Notes: generated by a model from the letters alone, not told the origin. Shown: positions 22,227 to 34,827, numbered from the stretch's first letter. The stretch: DNA of 64,000 nucleotides from Pelecanus crispus (GCF_030463565.1 NC_134643.1:213456583-213520582); one strand, 5' to 3'. Numbers and translations are program-made.

Positions 22227-22791
22227 TGTCCTGGTTTTGGCTGGGATAGAGTTAGTTTTCTTCCTAGTAGCAGGCATAGTGCTGTGTTTTGGACTTAGAA
22301 TGAGAAGAATGTTGATAACACGCTGATGTTTTAGTTGTTGCTGAGTACTGCTTATGCCAGTCAAGGACTTTTCAGCTTCCCAAGCTCTGCCAGGTGCACA
22401 GGAAACTGGGAGGGAGCACAGCCAGGACAGCTGACCCAAACTGCCCAAAGGGCTATTCTATGCCATATGGCATCATGCTCAGTATATAAACTGGGGGGTT
22501 GGCCAGGGAGCAGCGATCGCTGCTCAGGGATTGTCTGGGTATTGGTCAGCGGGTGTTGAGCAATGGCATTGTGCATCATTTGCTTTGTATATTATTATTA
22601 TTATTATTATTATATTGCTGTTATTATCATTAACTGTATTACTTTATTTCAATTATTAAACTGTTCTTATCTCAACCCAGGAGTGTTTCTCACTCTTACT
22701 CCTCCGATTCTCTCCCCCATCCCACCGGGGCAGGGGGAGTGATCGAGCAGCTGTGTGCTGCTTAGTTGCTGGCTGGGGCTAAACCACAACA
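22227..22791 (+). repeat. 3' LTR of the ERV-L-like provirus
   Basis: This 565-bp LTR runs from TGTCCTGG to CACAACA and aligns with the 5' LTR, without the SINE. The TATA box and the 18-bp palindrome (22508-22525) are kept, but the CRE octamer has become TGGCATCA. The ATTAAA polyadenylation signal is present after the ATT microsatellite. Confidence 0.92.
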
Positions 22792-23871
22792 CACATGTCA
22801 ATTGGATGATGTTGCCACTGCTTGCTGGGTAATATATTGGATTGTATTCTGATGATCTGGTGCATCATGAAGAAGTCTTGGAGCCACTACAAGTTTCATG
22901 TGGTGTGTTCTCATAACTATGTCAAATATTGAATGATATGAATATTTTTTGTATATTTGAAAAATATAATCACTGATAGGTATTCAATAGGAATTGCAAC
23001 ATTCATCATGCTTGTTCAAATTCCAGTTTTGAATTAACCTCATTTTCAGAAATAACTTCCTCCTGCATTGCATACATTTCTGAACTTCTATCCAATGTCA
23101 TGGCTAGTCTACCAATTATTTTGAATAGGTTACTAATTTCAGGACAAATTCATTTATTGGGCTTGAACTCCTAGAAAGAAAAGTAGAAGCAAAGGATGTG
23201 TAAACCTGAAATAACCAGCGAAAAGAAATATGGTGATGGGCTTAAATATTTTGATTTAGGCTAGGTAGATGACTGATAGATGTAGTGTTGGTGGAATTTT
23301 AGCCTGAGTTACAGACTTTTGAGTTGCAACCTCTGTATTTGAGAATTGTCTTGCAGATAGTTGTGACAAGACTATTTTGAAGTAGATAAATTGAAATTTT
23401 GTAATATCATATGGGTGTCAATTGTTTATTCCCAAGTTCTGATAACATAATGTTAAGTTTGATAAATTAGCTATGGAGGCATTGCAAAGGGCTTCAATAA
23501 ATAACAGTTAGAAAGAAGAGACCTTGTTCAGTAAACAGGATATTAGCAGTAATGAACAATGCAAAGTGTTCATAAGGGAACATAGTGTCCATGTTTCAAA
23601 TAAGTCTCTGGAGGAAGTCACAGCTATGTGATTTCTATGCTTTGCAGGTCATAAATTCAAAGAGGTAAACTTACAGGTCATCCTTCATGGGAAAAATATA
23701 TCCATTTTCTTCTGTCTTGCTAAACAACACACAAATAACTTCTTATTGAAAAAAACATGAACACTAAACACTTTACTGTTAAAACACATGAAACTGAACA
23801 CAGTGTATTTGCTATGCTATATAACTGAAATATAGATGTTGTATGGAATCAAGAAGCCATGCATATACAAG
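22792..23871. other. Non-coding AT-rich DNA, nothing recognised
   Basis: Ordinary AT-rich sequence lies between the 3' LTR and the next LTR. No long open frame, RNA or named repeat was seen. Confidence 0.55.
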
Positions 23872-25020
23872 TGTGGTGGGCTGACCCTGGCTGGATGCCA
23901 AGTGCCCACCAAAGCCACTCTATCACTCCCCTTCTCAACAGTACAGGGGAGAGAAAATATAATAAAAAGCTCCTGGGTCAAGATAAGGACAACAATATAA
24001 TAAAGACTCAGCAATTACCATCACAGGCAGAACACACTTGACTTGGGGAAAATCAGTGTAATTTATTACCAGTCAAATCTGAGTAAGATAATGAGAAATA
24101 AAAACTAAATCTTAAAACACCTTTCCTTGACCCCTACCTTCTTCATGGGCTCAACTTCATTCCCAATTTTCTCTACCTCCTCCCCCCAAGTGGTGCAGAG
24201 GGACAGGGAATGGGGGTTTCAGTCAGTTCATCACGTTTGCTCTGCTGCTCCTTCCTCCTCAGGGGAGGACTCTTCACACTCTTCCCGTGCTCCAGCATGG
24301 GGTCCCTCCGATGGGAAACAGTCCTCCATGATATTCTCCAATGTGGGTCCTTCCCACAGGCTGCAGTTCTTCATGAATTGCTCCAGCGTGGGTCCCTTCC
24401 ATGTGGTGCAGTCCTTCAGAAGCAGACTGCTCCAGCATGGGTCTCCCACAGGGTCGCAAGTGCTGCCAGAATACCTGCTCCAGTGTAGACTCTCTCTCTC
24501 CAGGGTCCACAGCTCCTGCCAGAAGCCTGCTCCAGCGTGGGCTTCCCATGGGGTCACAGACTCCTTCAGGCACATCCACCTGCTCCAGCATGGGGACCTC
24601 TCCAGGCTGCAGGTGGATATCTGCTCCCCCGTGGACCTCCATGGGCTGCAGGGGCACAGCCTGCCTCACCATGGTCATCACCACAGGCTGCAGGGGAATC
24701 TCTGCTCTGGTGCCTGGAGCACCTCCTCCCCCTCCCTCTTCACTGACCTTGGTGTCAGCAGGGTTGTTCCTCTCACATGTTCTCACTCCTCACTCAAGCT
24801 GCAGTTGCATGGGGTTTCCCCCCCTGCCCTTCTTAAATATGTTATCACAGAGGCACTGCCACGCCACCGATTGGCTCAGCCTTGGCCAGCAGTTGTTCCG
24901 TGTTGGAGCCAGCTGGCCTTGGCTTCATCGCATGCAGGGGAAGCTTCTGGCAGCTTGTCACAGAAGCCACCCCTGTAGCCCCCCCCCGCTACCAAAACCT
25001 TGCCACTCAAACCCAAGACA
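23872..25020 (-). mobile_element. Solo LTR (second family), copy 2, full length
   Basis: A 1,149-bp block runs on the minus strand from TGTCTTGGGTTTG (25020) to AGCCCACCACA (23872), giving TG...CA ends. On that strand an AATAAA signal lies at 24062-24067, about 190 bases from the end. The central 500 bases contain degenerate repeats around CTGCTCCAGCATGGGG. The copy at 7700-8520 is the same family and lacks the left third. No internal retroviral genes flank it, so it is a solo LTR. ACAAG occurs at 23867-23871 and overlaps the right end at 25018-25022; it could be a target duplication if the end is drawn differently. Open frames of up to 283 codons here are not genes. Confidence 0.8.
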
Positions 25021-28000
25021 AGTTGTATAAAGAACTAATGGGGGAGCTTGTACTTCCACTTCATCTAGAACTGAAAATTAAATATACACAAGAGAGGGGA
25101 GGAAAAAATATTTCTTTTCTTGCACCTATGTGTTATAACTATTCAGTCTGACATTTTTACTTGCCATCCATTGTGTACCTTGTGCCTATCCTTTCTTCAC
25201 CTAACCTAGCCCAGTTGCGTTTATTCACAACTCAAAAAAAAAAAGGACTTTCATGTCATTAATTAATTTAATCCCAGAATATGACACATTCTTTTACCCA
25301 GTTGTATAGGACTTTACCACCTTTAACGACTATTTGTGGGCATTAAAGAGTGCTTAAAGGTGTGAGCTGAGATCAGTAACTCCCTGTAGCAGGAAGTACA
25401 GTACAGAAACATTAGGGCAGTGCAGGTATCTATCCTACATGGGGAAGCAGGATGCTCAGACTGATAAGACTCACTGGTGAAGCCCGTAGCCCTTTCGGAC
25501 TTCACGTGCAAGGATTCACATAAATTCAAATTTGACAGTGTGTCTGTCATCAATCTGTCTGATTTCATATTGTCTGGTTTGGAGTGATGTAATTAGTTTT
25601 CACCCTTTACCTACCCTAAAGGGTCAAATGACTTAAGTAGACAATACAGACCAGTACGGCATAGGGAAGAGGGTGGTAGATGTCGTCTCAGACCTCTACA
25701 GCAAGTAACTGACAGTACACTCCAGGCCTCCTGCCCGCCCCGTCAATGCCCTTTCCTTTATAATATGTTGCTTTCTCTGTAAACAAGAAAAATTGACAGG
25801 CAGTTCTGAAAAAAACACTTCCAGAAATAACAGCATTTTTCTGTTGCATACCCATGTTTAAAATGGTCTGAGATACTATTTATTGACATAAGGAGAGCCA
25901 TTGAGTTATATGAGGGTTATCATATAATGGCTTCAGAAAGAAGATGAACTATAGCCTTTCCTTTCACATTAATGTAAGACTAGGTTTTTGTACCAACAAC
26001 TACAATCGTTGCTTATATTTGTATTGGGCAAGACTTATTTTTGCAAATAAATTGATTGTTCTATATCTCCATGGTACAAATTTTCTACCTAAACAAAAGT
26101 CCCTAATTTCAGTTTGTCAGCAAGAAGTGCAACAACACGATCAAAGAAAGTCCTTAAAATCCTTCTTTTAAGAAAAAATTCCAGTGAAAAATGTGTAAAA
26201 TGTAAAGCAATAATGCAGTCAATTGAAATTTTGCTGAAGTGAATGAAAAAATACCTTTAGACTGGGTCTGACACTATGGTATGAGGAAATATCTTGCAAG
26301 TAAACTTGATTAACAAGAAAATTTGAAGATGACACTTCTTTGTAAGAAAAAAATGTACTGAAACCTTGCTCAAAAGGTGCAGTGGCAACAAAAAATTCAG
26401 TTTACTTTAATGGGTCACGAAACATGCAGAAATCTATTAGCTCATCTCAGCATATAACATATAACATGATTTATTAAGGTTCATCTGTGCAGTTATATTT
26501 TTCACTTTTACTAAACCTGTTACTGCATTCCAAGATTTTATGGGGAATCCTATGTCAACACAGTGTTGATAAAATAGTTTTCTACTCTGTTGCATCTGAG
26601 AGCAATAAAATAGTTGCATGAAAATGTTTTGCCGTTTCTTCATAGCAAAGAAAAGTCTGGAATAATTGCTAGCATTACGGTGTTTACAAATAAGTTATGG
26701 TCTACAGTTAAGTGAAACTGAGTATTTAAAATCCTTTTATATCTTAATAATAACTGAATTCTAAGCTGACACCGCTTACATTAGATAAATGAATTGAAAA
26801 CAGTGCTTTCAGGTATTCACAAAAAAATTATTTTTTATTATATGAAAGGTGTCATTTGGCTGACTTGGAGACTATACTTGTTTACCTACCAATCAAGGGC
26901 AGCAGGAAAATTGAAAGTACAAGATCCCCAGCACAGCCCTGCCCAGATGGCTAAGTTTAGTTCTGTGTTTTCCTTAGGAAACATTGTGGTTATTTCCCAG
27001 GGGCAATTTGAATTCTCAGCCCCATGAATGAGACACTTCATGGGTGCAAGCATCAGCTTCAATTGCACCAGTATAACATATGATCCTTTTGCAGTCAAAA
27101 AAATTTCTGTGTTGAATTCATCAGAGTATAGAAAATCCTGACTAGCAGAAAATTCATGTTAGGTTTAAACTCTACAGCAATGTTTTACCAGGTATTCTTG
27201 TTCACTAAATAGAAAGTGAATGTTTCCATGCTTGATGTTTTAAATATAGTTTCTTTCTAACACTAGTGGTGTAGGTTCCAGATCTACTACTCCATCTATG
27301 ATGTGAGGCATGCCAAACCAAGTCCTAGTGGGACAGTAAGAAGAAGGGTTTCTTACTCTCTTACTGTCTGTACCACTTGACTGAAATTTCTGATGAAATT
27401 TACTTGCCCTCCTCTACTAAAAAAATAATTTTAATAGAGAAAACAATTTTTTAATATTGAAAGAAGTTCTGGATTGCAATGATAATAGGATTTAACAGTG
27501 TTATACAGTCACAATAATCTAGTTTGATACAGAAGATGATGAGAAAGTTTCAAAGGCATTACAAGGTTATATGAGTTAGAGAGGATTGATACTGGACATG
27601 AAGAAAAACAAAACTAACAAAAATTTCACAGTGGTAGATTAAAAGCAAAGACTAAATCTGAAAATAACTCTATGAATGAGTTCAATTAGCTACCTTTGAG
27701 CCAAGCAATTTTAAGATGATTCGAAATGTCCCTTAATGACTACATTTGTTTTCGCTCTATTAAAATTATTCAGTGATGAATAGGGTTTTGATTACAAGCA
27801 TATAGGCCATAGTTTTGATTAAAAATTGATTGTGTGGATCTCTGCTACATAATGTGTTATATATTAACTATTTCATTTGAGATTTTCTTACACAGTCTAG
27901 GTGACTTAAATTGTCCATCACACTTTTATGTATATTTGTACACTACCTTCTGTCACAGACTTTTATTATTTTCTATAACTTTCTTCAGTTCATTGGGAAA

Positions 28001-28099
28001 ATTAACCATGCATCTAACAATGTGTGCTCCTATGTTAGCAATAAACTAAAAACTGTTTATATGTATAAACATAAGCAAGAAGTCTTATTAGCACATATG
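25021..28099. other. Non-coding AT-rich DNA, nothing recognised
   Basis: No gene, RNA or repeat family was recognised. Open frames are under 90 codons and without known motifs. Confidence 0.5.
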
Positions 28100-28283
28100 A
28101 TCATAGAATCATAGAATCATAGAATCATTTAGGTTGGAAAAGACCGTTAAGACCATACAGTCCAACCATTAACCTAACACTACCAAGTCCAACACTAAAC
28201 CAATTAAGGGGAGAGTAATAATTAATTTCATGTTTCCTGACTTGGTGCCTGCATTATTTTTTAATGAAAGTAAAACTAGGAAT
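28100..28283 (-). repeat. Short CR1-tailed repeat, copy 2
   Basis: It matches the copy at 3139-3313 from end to end: the same minus-strand start (ATTCCTAG), the same AT-rich 5' half, and the same CR1 tail, here with one extra ATTCTATG unit. It abuts the 3' end of the long CR1, as though inserted at that CR1's own tail (AATGATT). The two loci have different flanks, so they are not one segmental duplication. Confidence 0.7.
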
Positions 28284-31140
28284 CATTAAGATTGGAAAGG
28301 ACCTCTGAGATCATCAGTCCAATCATCAACCAAAAACCACGACACCCACTAAACCATGACCAAAGTGCCACGTCTACCCGTTTTTTAAACACTTCCAGGG
28401 CCGGTAACTCCACCACCTCTCTGGGCAGCCTGTTCCAATGCTTGACCACCCTTTCCATAACGAAATTTTTCCTAATTTCCAATCTAAACCTCCCCTGGCA
28501 CAGCTTGAGCCCATTTCCTCTTGTCCTATCGCTAGCTACTTGGGAGAAGAGACCAACACCCACCTCACTACAACCTCCTTTCAGGGAGTTGTAGAGAGCG
28601 ATAAGGTCTCCCCTCAGCCTCCTCTTCTCTAGGCTAAACAACCCCAGTTCCCTCAGACTCTCCTCATAAGGCCTGTGCTCCAGACCCTTCACCAGCTTTG
28701 TTGCCCTTCTCTGGACACACTCCAGCACCTCAATGCCTTTCTTGTAGTGAGGGGCCCAAAACTGGACACAGTATTCCAGGTGCTACCTCACCAGTGCCAA
28801 GTACAGGGGGACAGTCACCTCCCTGCTCCTGCTGGCCACACTATTCCTGATACAAGACAGGATGCTGTTGGCCTTCTTGGCCACCTGGGCACACTGCTGG
28901 CTCATGTTCAGCTGGCTGTCATCCAGCACCCGCAGGTCCTTTTCAGGCAGTCATCTTTCCAGCTACTCTTCCCCAAGCCTGTAGCACTGCATGGGGTTGT
29001 TGTGACCCAAGTGCAGGACCCAGCACTTGGCCTTGTTGAAACTCATACAGCTGGCCTCGACCCATCGATCCAGCCTGTCCAGGTCCCTCTGCAGGGCCAT
29101 CCTACCCTCCAGCAGACTGACACTCCCACCCAGTCTGGTGTCATCTGCAAACTTACTGAGGGTGCACTCAATCCCCTCATCCAGATCATTGATAAAGATA
29201 TTAAACAAGGCTGGCCCCAAAACAGAGCCCTGGGGAACACCGCTTGTGACCGGCTGCCAACTGGTCATAACTCCATTCACCACTACTCTCTGGGCTCGGC
29301 CACCCAACCAGTTTTTTACCCAGTGAAGAGTATGCCTGTCAAAGCCATGAGCTGCCAGCTTCCCAAGGAGAATATTATGGGAGACTGTGTCAAAGGCTTT
29401 GCTAAAGTCCAGGTAGATGACATCCACAGCCTTTCCATCATCCACTAGGCGGGTCACCAGGTCACAGAAGGAGATCAGGTTGGTCAGGCAGGACCTGCCT
29501 TTCATGAACGCATGCTGGCTGGGCCTGATCCCCTGGTTGACCTGCACATGCCTGTTGAGCATACTCAATATGAACGGCTCCATAATCTTCCCTGGCACCA
29601 ATGTCAGGCTGACAGGCCTGTCATTCCCCGGATCCTCTTTCCAGCCCTTTTTGTAGATGGGTATTGCATTGGCAAGCCTCCAGTCATCTGGGACCTCCCC
29701 TGTTAACCAGGACTGCTGATAAATGATGGAGAGTGGCTTGGAAAGCTCCTCTGCCAGCTTCCTCAATACTCTCGGGTGGATCCCATCTGGTCCCATAGAC
29801 TTGTGAGCGTCCAGGTGGCATAGAAGGTTGTTAACTGCTTCCTCCTGGGTTAAGGGGGGCTTCATTCTGCTCCCCATCCCTGTCTTCCAGCTCAGGGGGC
29901 TGAATACCCTGGGGATAACTGGTCTGGCTATTAAAGACAGAGACAAAGAAGGCATTAAATACCTCAGCCTTTTCCTCACCCTTGGTGGCAATTTTCCCCC
30001 CCACATCCAGCAAAGGATGGACATTCTCCTTGGCTCTCTTTTTGTTGTTAATGTATTTGTAAAAACATTTTTATTACCTCGTACAGCAGTGGCCAGAATG
30101 ACTTCTAGCTGGGCTTTTGCCTTTCTAATTTCCTCCCTGCATGACCTAACAAGATCCCTGTACTCTTCTTGAGTTGCCTGCCCCTTCTTCCAAAAGTGGT
30201 AAACTCTCTTTTTTTCCCTGAGTCCCAGCAAAATCTCCCTGTTCAGCCAGGCAGGTCATCTTCCCCACCGGTTCATCTTATGGCACATGTGTTCAGCCTG
30301 GTCCTGCGCCCTTAAGACTTCCTTCTTGAAGAACACCCAGCCTTCCTGGACCCCTTTGCCCTTCAGGACTGCCTCCCAAGGCACTTTCCCAACTAGCGTC
30401 CTGAACAGGCCAAAGTCTGCCCTCCGGAAGTCCATGGTAACAGTTTTGCTGCCCCTCCTCCTTACGTCACCAGGAATCGAAAACTCTGTCATATCATGGT
30501 CGCTATGCCCAAGACAGCCTCCGACCACGACATCTCCCACAAGTCCTTCTCTGTTTGTAAACAGCACGTCAAGCAAGGCACGTCCCCAGTAGGCTCACTT
30601 ACCAGCTGCGTCAGGAAGTTCTCATCCAGACACTCTAGGAACTTCTGAGACTGCTTCCTCTCTGCTGTGTTGTATTTCCAGCAGATGTCCAGCAAGTTGA
30701 AGGAGACCTGGATGGCTGCGTGTTGGTGCGGGAGCTCTGTCTCGGTCGCCGCATTCTTTCTGACGATGGCTGTCGGGCGAGTGGAAACCATAGCTGCTAG
30801 GTCCTCTCCTGGGAGGGCAATGACCACTACATGAGTTACCCTTCAGAGCCAGGAGAGAGACTTCACCTTCCCCGGACTCCCTGCCCGCGCAATCTGACGT
30901 GCCATGCCCTTCTGACGCACCACCCCCTGTTCCCGCACTGTACCCCTCCTGTTGGCTGTGCTCCTGGTCGCTCACACTCCCTGGGGGCTGCTCTTGTATG
31001 TGAGGGGGTTTGGCTGCCATCACCCTTATCCCCGCCCACACCGAGTCAGAGCTGCCCCTAGTCAGGAGCTCGCTCTTTCCTGCTCTAGGTGGGCGGCTGG
31101 GGTACCGTCTCTCTCCCTGACAAACTCACACCTGCTGGAA
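28284..31140 (-). mobile_element. CR1 LINE, long minus-strand copy
   Basis: About 2.85 kb of CR1, the main non-LTR retrotransposon of birds. Its 3' end is next to the short repeat at 28100-28283. In order on the minus strand it holds a GC-rich 5' region (about 31140-30730), the end of the endonuclease domain, the reverse transcriptase and the 3' end. The 5' edge is approximate and set where GC-rich sequence gives way to AT-rich DNA. A full CR1 is about 4.5 kb with ORF1 and a complete endonuclease, so this copy is shortened, apparently by an internal deletion as well as at its 5' end. Confidence 0.85.
28290..30740 (-). pseudogene. CR1 ORF2: partial endonuclease and reverse transcriptase, frameshifted
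   Basis: The endonuclease is represented by its C-terminal part (FNLLDICWKYNTAERKQSQK, FTNREGLVGD, then GHSDHDM with the His-Asp pair), in two frames between about 30720 and 30256. The RT frame 30231-28963 shows [53 protein letters not shown] and [10 protein letters not shown]; the ADD catalytic box is at 29140-29148. About 60 codons in the middle (29831-30013) are read in another frame, showing two compensating indels. The C-terminus ([20 protein letters not shown] to [20 protein letters not shown]) is in a separate frame at 28728-28276. It is not functional. Confidence 0.88.
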
Positions 31141-32130
31141 GTGAGTGAAAATTCACTATAGCTAGCAAGTAAAGGAGAAGCCGTTAATATCATACCAGCT
31201 TTTAATTCTGTAAAACAGAGAAAAAAAATAACACTGCTAATTCAAGTAAAACAACAAAATTAACTTTCCAGGAACCGCAAGAAATAATTGTCCTAAGCTA
31301 GCTAAGATTTGACATCATGGTGTTATGAACTACAAGAGCAGAATGTATTTCTAGAGTTCCAAATGGATTATTAATACCAAAATACCCTGTGTTAGGTTTA
31401 TCTCTTTAAGAAACATACTCAGTAGTAAGGGATACATATATTTTCTACATGTTCAGTACTATGTACAGAGGACGACAATAGCCATGGATGAATTAGTACA
31501 GAAATGAGTGGAGTTAAGTCAGCCTTACCCAGTGTCTTGGCTAATTTACCCTTTCCAAGTATGCAACTTGGTCATGTGCAATCTCTGTTGCACTGCGACA
31601 TGAAGTCTTAACATATATTCTGAACTGTCTAATAGTAGATACTGCATTGTAACAAAAACTAGCAAGCAGTTAGTCACAAAGCCATGTACTGGCTAAATAC
31701 TGTTGATAAGTATTGTTTCATTGAAGTCATTATGCCATGAATATTTTGGAGAAAACTGCACTCTTGTTCACAATTTATGAAGATCAAAATTCATTTTAGT
31801 TTATGTAGCTTAGGATACTGCACTACTTAGTGTAGTATCCAAGCAACTTCTGGTCAAGCATTCTGTGGCATGACTAGTATCTATGTGATGAATAGAAATG
31901 TTTTCTTCAAGATCAAATAGTTAAATACAGTAGGGATACACAAGTTTGGAAAAGTGGATACAGTAAAAGTGAACTTCAAAGGGGAAAAGTTCCTTTGCTT
32001 GAGCTTTTTACTGATTCTGTATGTTTTGTAAAGAAGGCCCAGTGGCTTATTTATTTATGTATTCTTTGTGTAAGATGGTGTTGATTCTGTTTTATTTAAT
32101 CTTAGTTATGTGAGAACTCTAAGTTCCAGG

Positions 32131-32161
<31 letters not shown>

Positions 32162-34299
32162 CCCTAAACAGTAGAAGAACTATAGTGAAATATTTTTGAA
32201 ATCCAGTGTGAATCTTAGACAAAGATAATGTTTTCCTTTGTAGTTGTCAGTACCTTTGGATTCAATGGCATTTAGCATAACAGCAAGAAAATTACTTCTT
32301 TTTACATATATACATTAATTTGATAAATTAAACATTTCCTTTTTTACTATTTACTAAATTCACAATTCTGTAACACTATATTCTCAGTGGTTCTCCACTA
32401 AATTAATTAGAACAAGAAGTGGGTCTAGTACCTGTGCATTAAAAGAACACAGAATAGCCATCCACCTTGCCCTTTTTATCCTTCATATACAACACCAAAA
32501 TTTTTCAGATTACCTAAATCAAAGAGAGAAACTACATCTGGAACCCTCACAGTCAGTCCTGACAGTGGACTTAATTATGCAAGACTCAAAACGCTGACCT
32601 GTCACTGGAGATATGAGTTCTTTTATGAAAGTAAGGTTAACTAATTAATTATTAAAAAAAAAAAAAAAAGAAAAAGAAAAAATATAGAAGAAAAGCATAG
32701 AATTGTGCACTCACTATTTTCACTTTCAGAAAGCTTTTAGGCTGTTTCACTAGTCTGTGGTTGATCAATCACTTTAGTGTTGCTTGTGGATATTAAAAAA
32801 TTAAAAAACAGACTAACAAAGAGAACAAATTGTGGTGGTGTTTGCAGTGTCTTACTTTCAGATGCTCTTGAGCAAAGTTTGGAGATCCAAGTCTGCTGGT
32901 ACATTATTTCTGGTTTGTCTTAGTTTTCACTAGTAATTTCTGAGTAAAGAAGTGCCTTTGTAAAAATTTCCATCTTCATTCTAGCTAGGGCTGAGCTGAA
33001 TGATAAAGAGTTTACATGATACTTCTAACCAGGTTATGATATTGTTTTCACATATGGCTTTCCACATCCTCAAGCAACTGATCTGCTTGTCATATGAAGT
33101 CATAAAATAGAGCGGCTGGGTTGTCCTATCAGTTAACAATCTGATACTTGATGTTGCAGAAGGACAAAAATATCCTTTAATATAATCTCCTTGTGCTCTC
33201 TTTCAGATACTTACTGAGCACATTTTGAAACCACTTTCTAATATTCTTAATTTAATTAGCCTCCTATTGGCTTAATTTTTCTTTGCCCATTTAAATACTG
33301 TATTATAAGCACATTTGTAAATCACATTGTTCTTAGGCCAAAACATTTCACTCGATGAATGATTGCTTATATACTGTAACAATTACCCTGGCAAATTAAT
33401 GTCTTTGAATAAGGATGGCACTTACTGATGCTTTAGTTCTTTAAATTCCTGCGTTTATGCTCCAGTTAAACAGGATCTGTCACTGCATTGTATTAATAAC
33501 AAATTAACTCCTACACTATGGAGAAATAACAACCTATCAATGTTATTCTTCCCCTATAAATTAGTTCCAAAATAAATGATCTTCTTGGGTAGCTTGTTAG
33601 TATAAGAGTATTTTTGTTAAGATTTTGGGGAAGAAAAAAGAAAGGGAAATGATAACACTGATCCTAACTCTAAGGCACTGCCACTGCCTGAGGCAAAGAT
33701 GCACAAGGTCAGAGCTACATTTTGCTTTAGAGTCTTCAAAACCTGCATTTCATTCATGCTTGCACAATTACTGCAGAAGTGAACTATGTGAAGAACTTTA
33801 TTTGGCCAAAACAGGATTACCAGGTTGAGCATATAACCTTCTGTAAGTCTGATTTAGGTTAGGAAACTTTATATTTTCCATAAGGGCGGTCATGGGGACT
33901 ATGTCATCATAGTAAATCCTGTAAGAATTACAATTCATAATGTTCCCTGGCTCCAGGGCAGATGGTGACGCAAGCTTTTGAGAAACATAGTACACATCAG
34001 TGAAAAGTGGCTAAAGAAGGAATAATATGCCTCTGCATTCTTTGTACTCTTAAAAAGGAGAAATGCTTGGATAAATAATTCAGCATTTTTAATTAGCACA
34101 GCTGGACCATCAGGTTCCAAACCTAGTCTGAAATCTGCATTTTTCCAAATTCTAAAGATATTCAGACTAGGAGGTTTTGTTGAAGGTGTGTGTCTATTAA
34201 TTAACATGTATATTAAACTTTGCAAACCTCCAGAATCTCGATGAAACAGAGTGCAACTTTTTTTATTAGATATTTCTTTTTAATCACATAGTGTGATCA
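31141..34299. other. Non-coding AT-rich DNA with homopolymer runs
   Basis: Nothing recognised apart from a poly-T run at 32142-32161 and a poly-A run at 32654-32682 with G interruptions. The open frames at 33617-34225 are short and without known motifs. Confidence 0.5.
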
Positions 34300-34827
34300 C
34301 ATCCTGGTTTTGGCTGGGATAGAGTTAATTTTCTTCCTAGCAGCAGGCATAGTGCTGTGTTTTGGATTGAGTAGGAGAAGAATGTTGATAACATGCTGAT
34401 GTTTTTAGTTGTTGCTAAGTACTGCTTATGCTTTTCAGCTTCCCATGCTCTGCCAGGTGCACAAGAAACTGGGAGGGGGCACAGCCAGAAGAGTTGATCC
34501 AAACTGACCAAAGGGCTATTCCATACCATATGACGTCATGCTCAGTATAGAAACTGGGGGGGGGTTGGCCGGGGAGCAGCGATCGCTGCTCGGGAACTGT
34601 CTGGGTATCGGTCAGTGGGTAGTGAGCAATTGCATTGTGCATCACTTGCTTTGTATATTATTATTATTATTATTTTACTTTATTTCAATTATTAAACTAT
34701 TCTTATCTCAACCCAGGAGTGTTTCTCACTCTTACTCCTCCGATTTTCTCCCCTATCCCACTGAGGCAGGGGGAGTGAGTGATCGGCTGCGTGGTGCTTA
34801 GTTGCTGGCTGGGGTTAAACCACGACA
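34300..34827 (+). mobile_element. Solo LTR of the ERV-L-like family, copy A
   Basis: It aligns along its full length with the provirus LTRs, ending in ACCACGACA. The first two bases are CA where the family has TG. The CRE octamer (34531-34538) and the 18-bp palindrome (34574-34591) are intact, but the TATA box is changed to TATAGAAA and ~16 bases are missing near 34431. I see no clear 5-bp duplication at the flanks (GATCA before, GTCTG after). No coding sequence adjoins it. Confidence 0.9.

Larger units (their letters stand above)
15820..22791 (+). mobile_element. ERV-L-like (class III) endogenous provirus, near full length
   Basis: A 6,972-bp provirus has two LTRs (15820-16514 and 22227-22791) around gag, protease, reverse transcriptase, RNase H and integrase regions; env is absent. 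The 5-bp flanks are CGCAT (15815-15819) and CACAT (22792-22796), a target duplication differing by one CpG-type transition. The pol sequence is of the ERV-L type. By eye, the LTRs differ at roughly 30 of the first ~390 aligned bases, so the insertion is old. Several stops and frameshifts in gag and RT show that it is defective. A SINE inside the 5' LTR arrived after integration, since the 3' LTR lacks it. Confidence 0.9.

Noticed and set aside
22792..22796. Possibility that the two provirus LTRs belong to different insertions
   Set aside because: Same orientation, coherent internal order of gag to integrase, and near-matching 5-bp flanks favour one insertion.
24127..24978. Plus-strand frame of 283 codons
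   Set aside because: Antisense of the solo LTR at 23872-25020; a by-product of GC-rich, stop-poor sequence.
28675..29448. Plus-strand frame of 257 codons
   Set aside because: Antisense to the CR1 reverse transcriptase, which is clearly read from the minus strand with all RT motifs.
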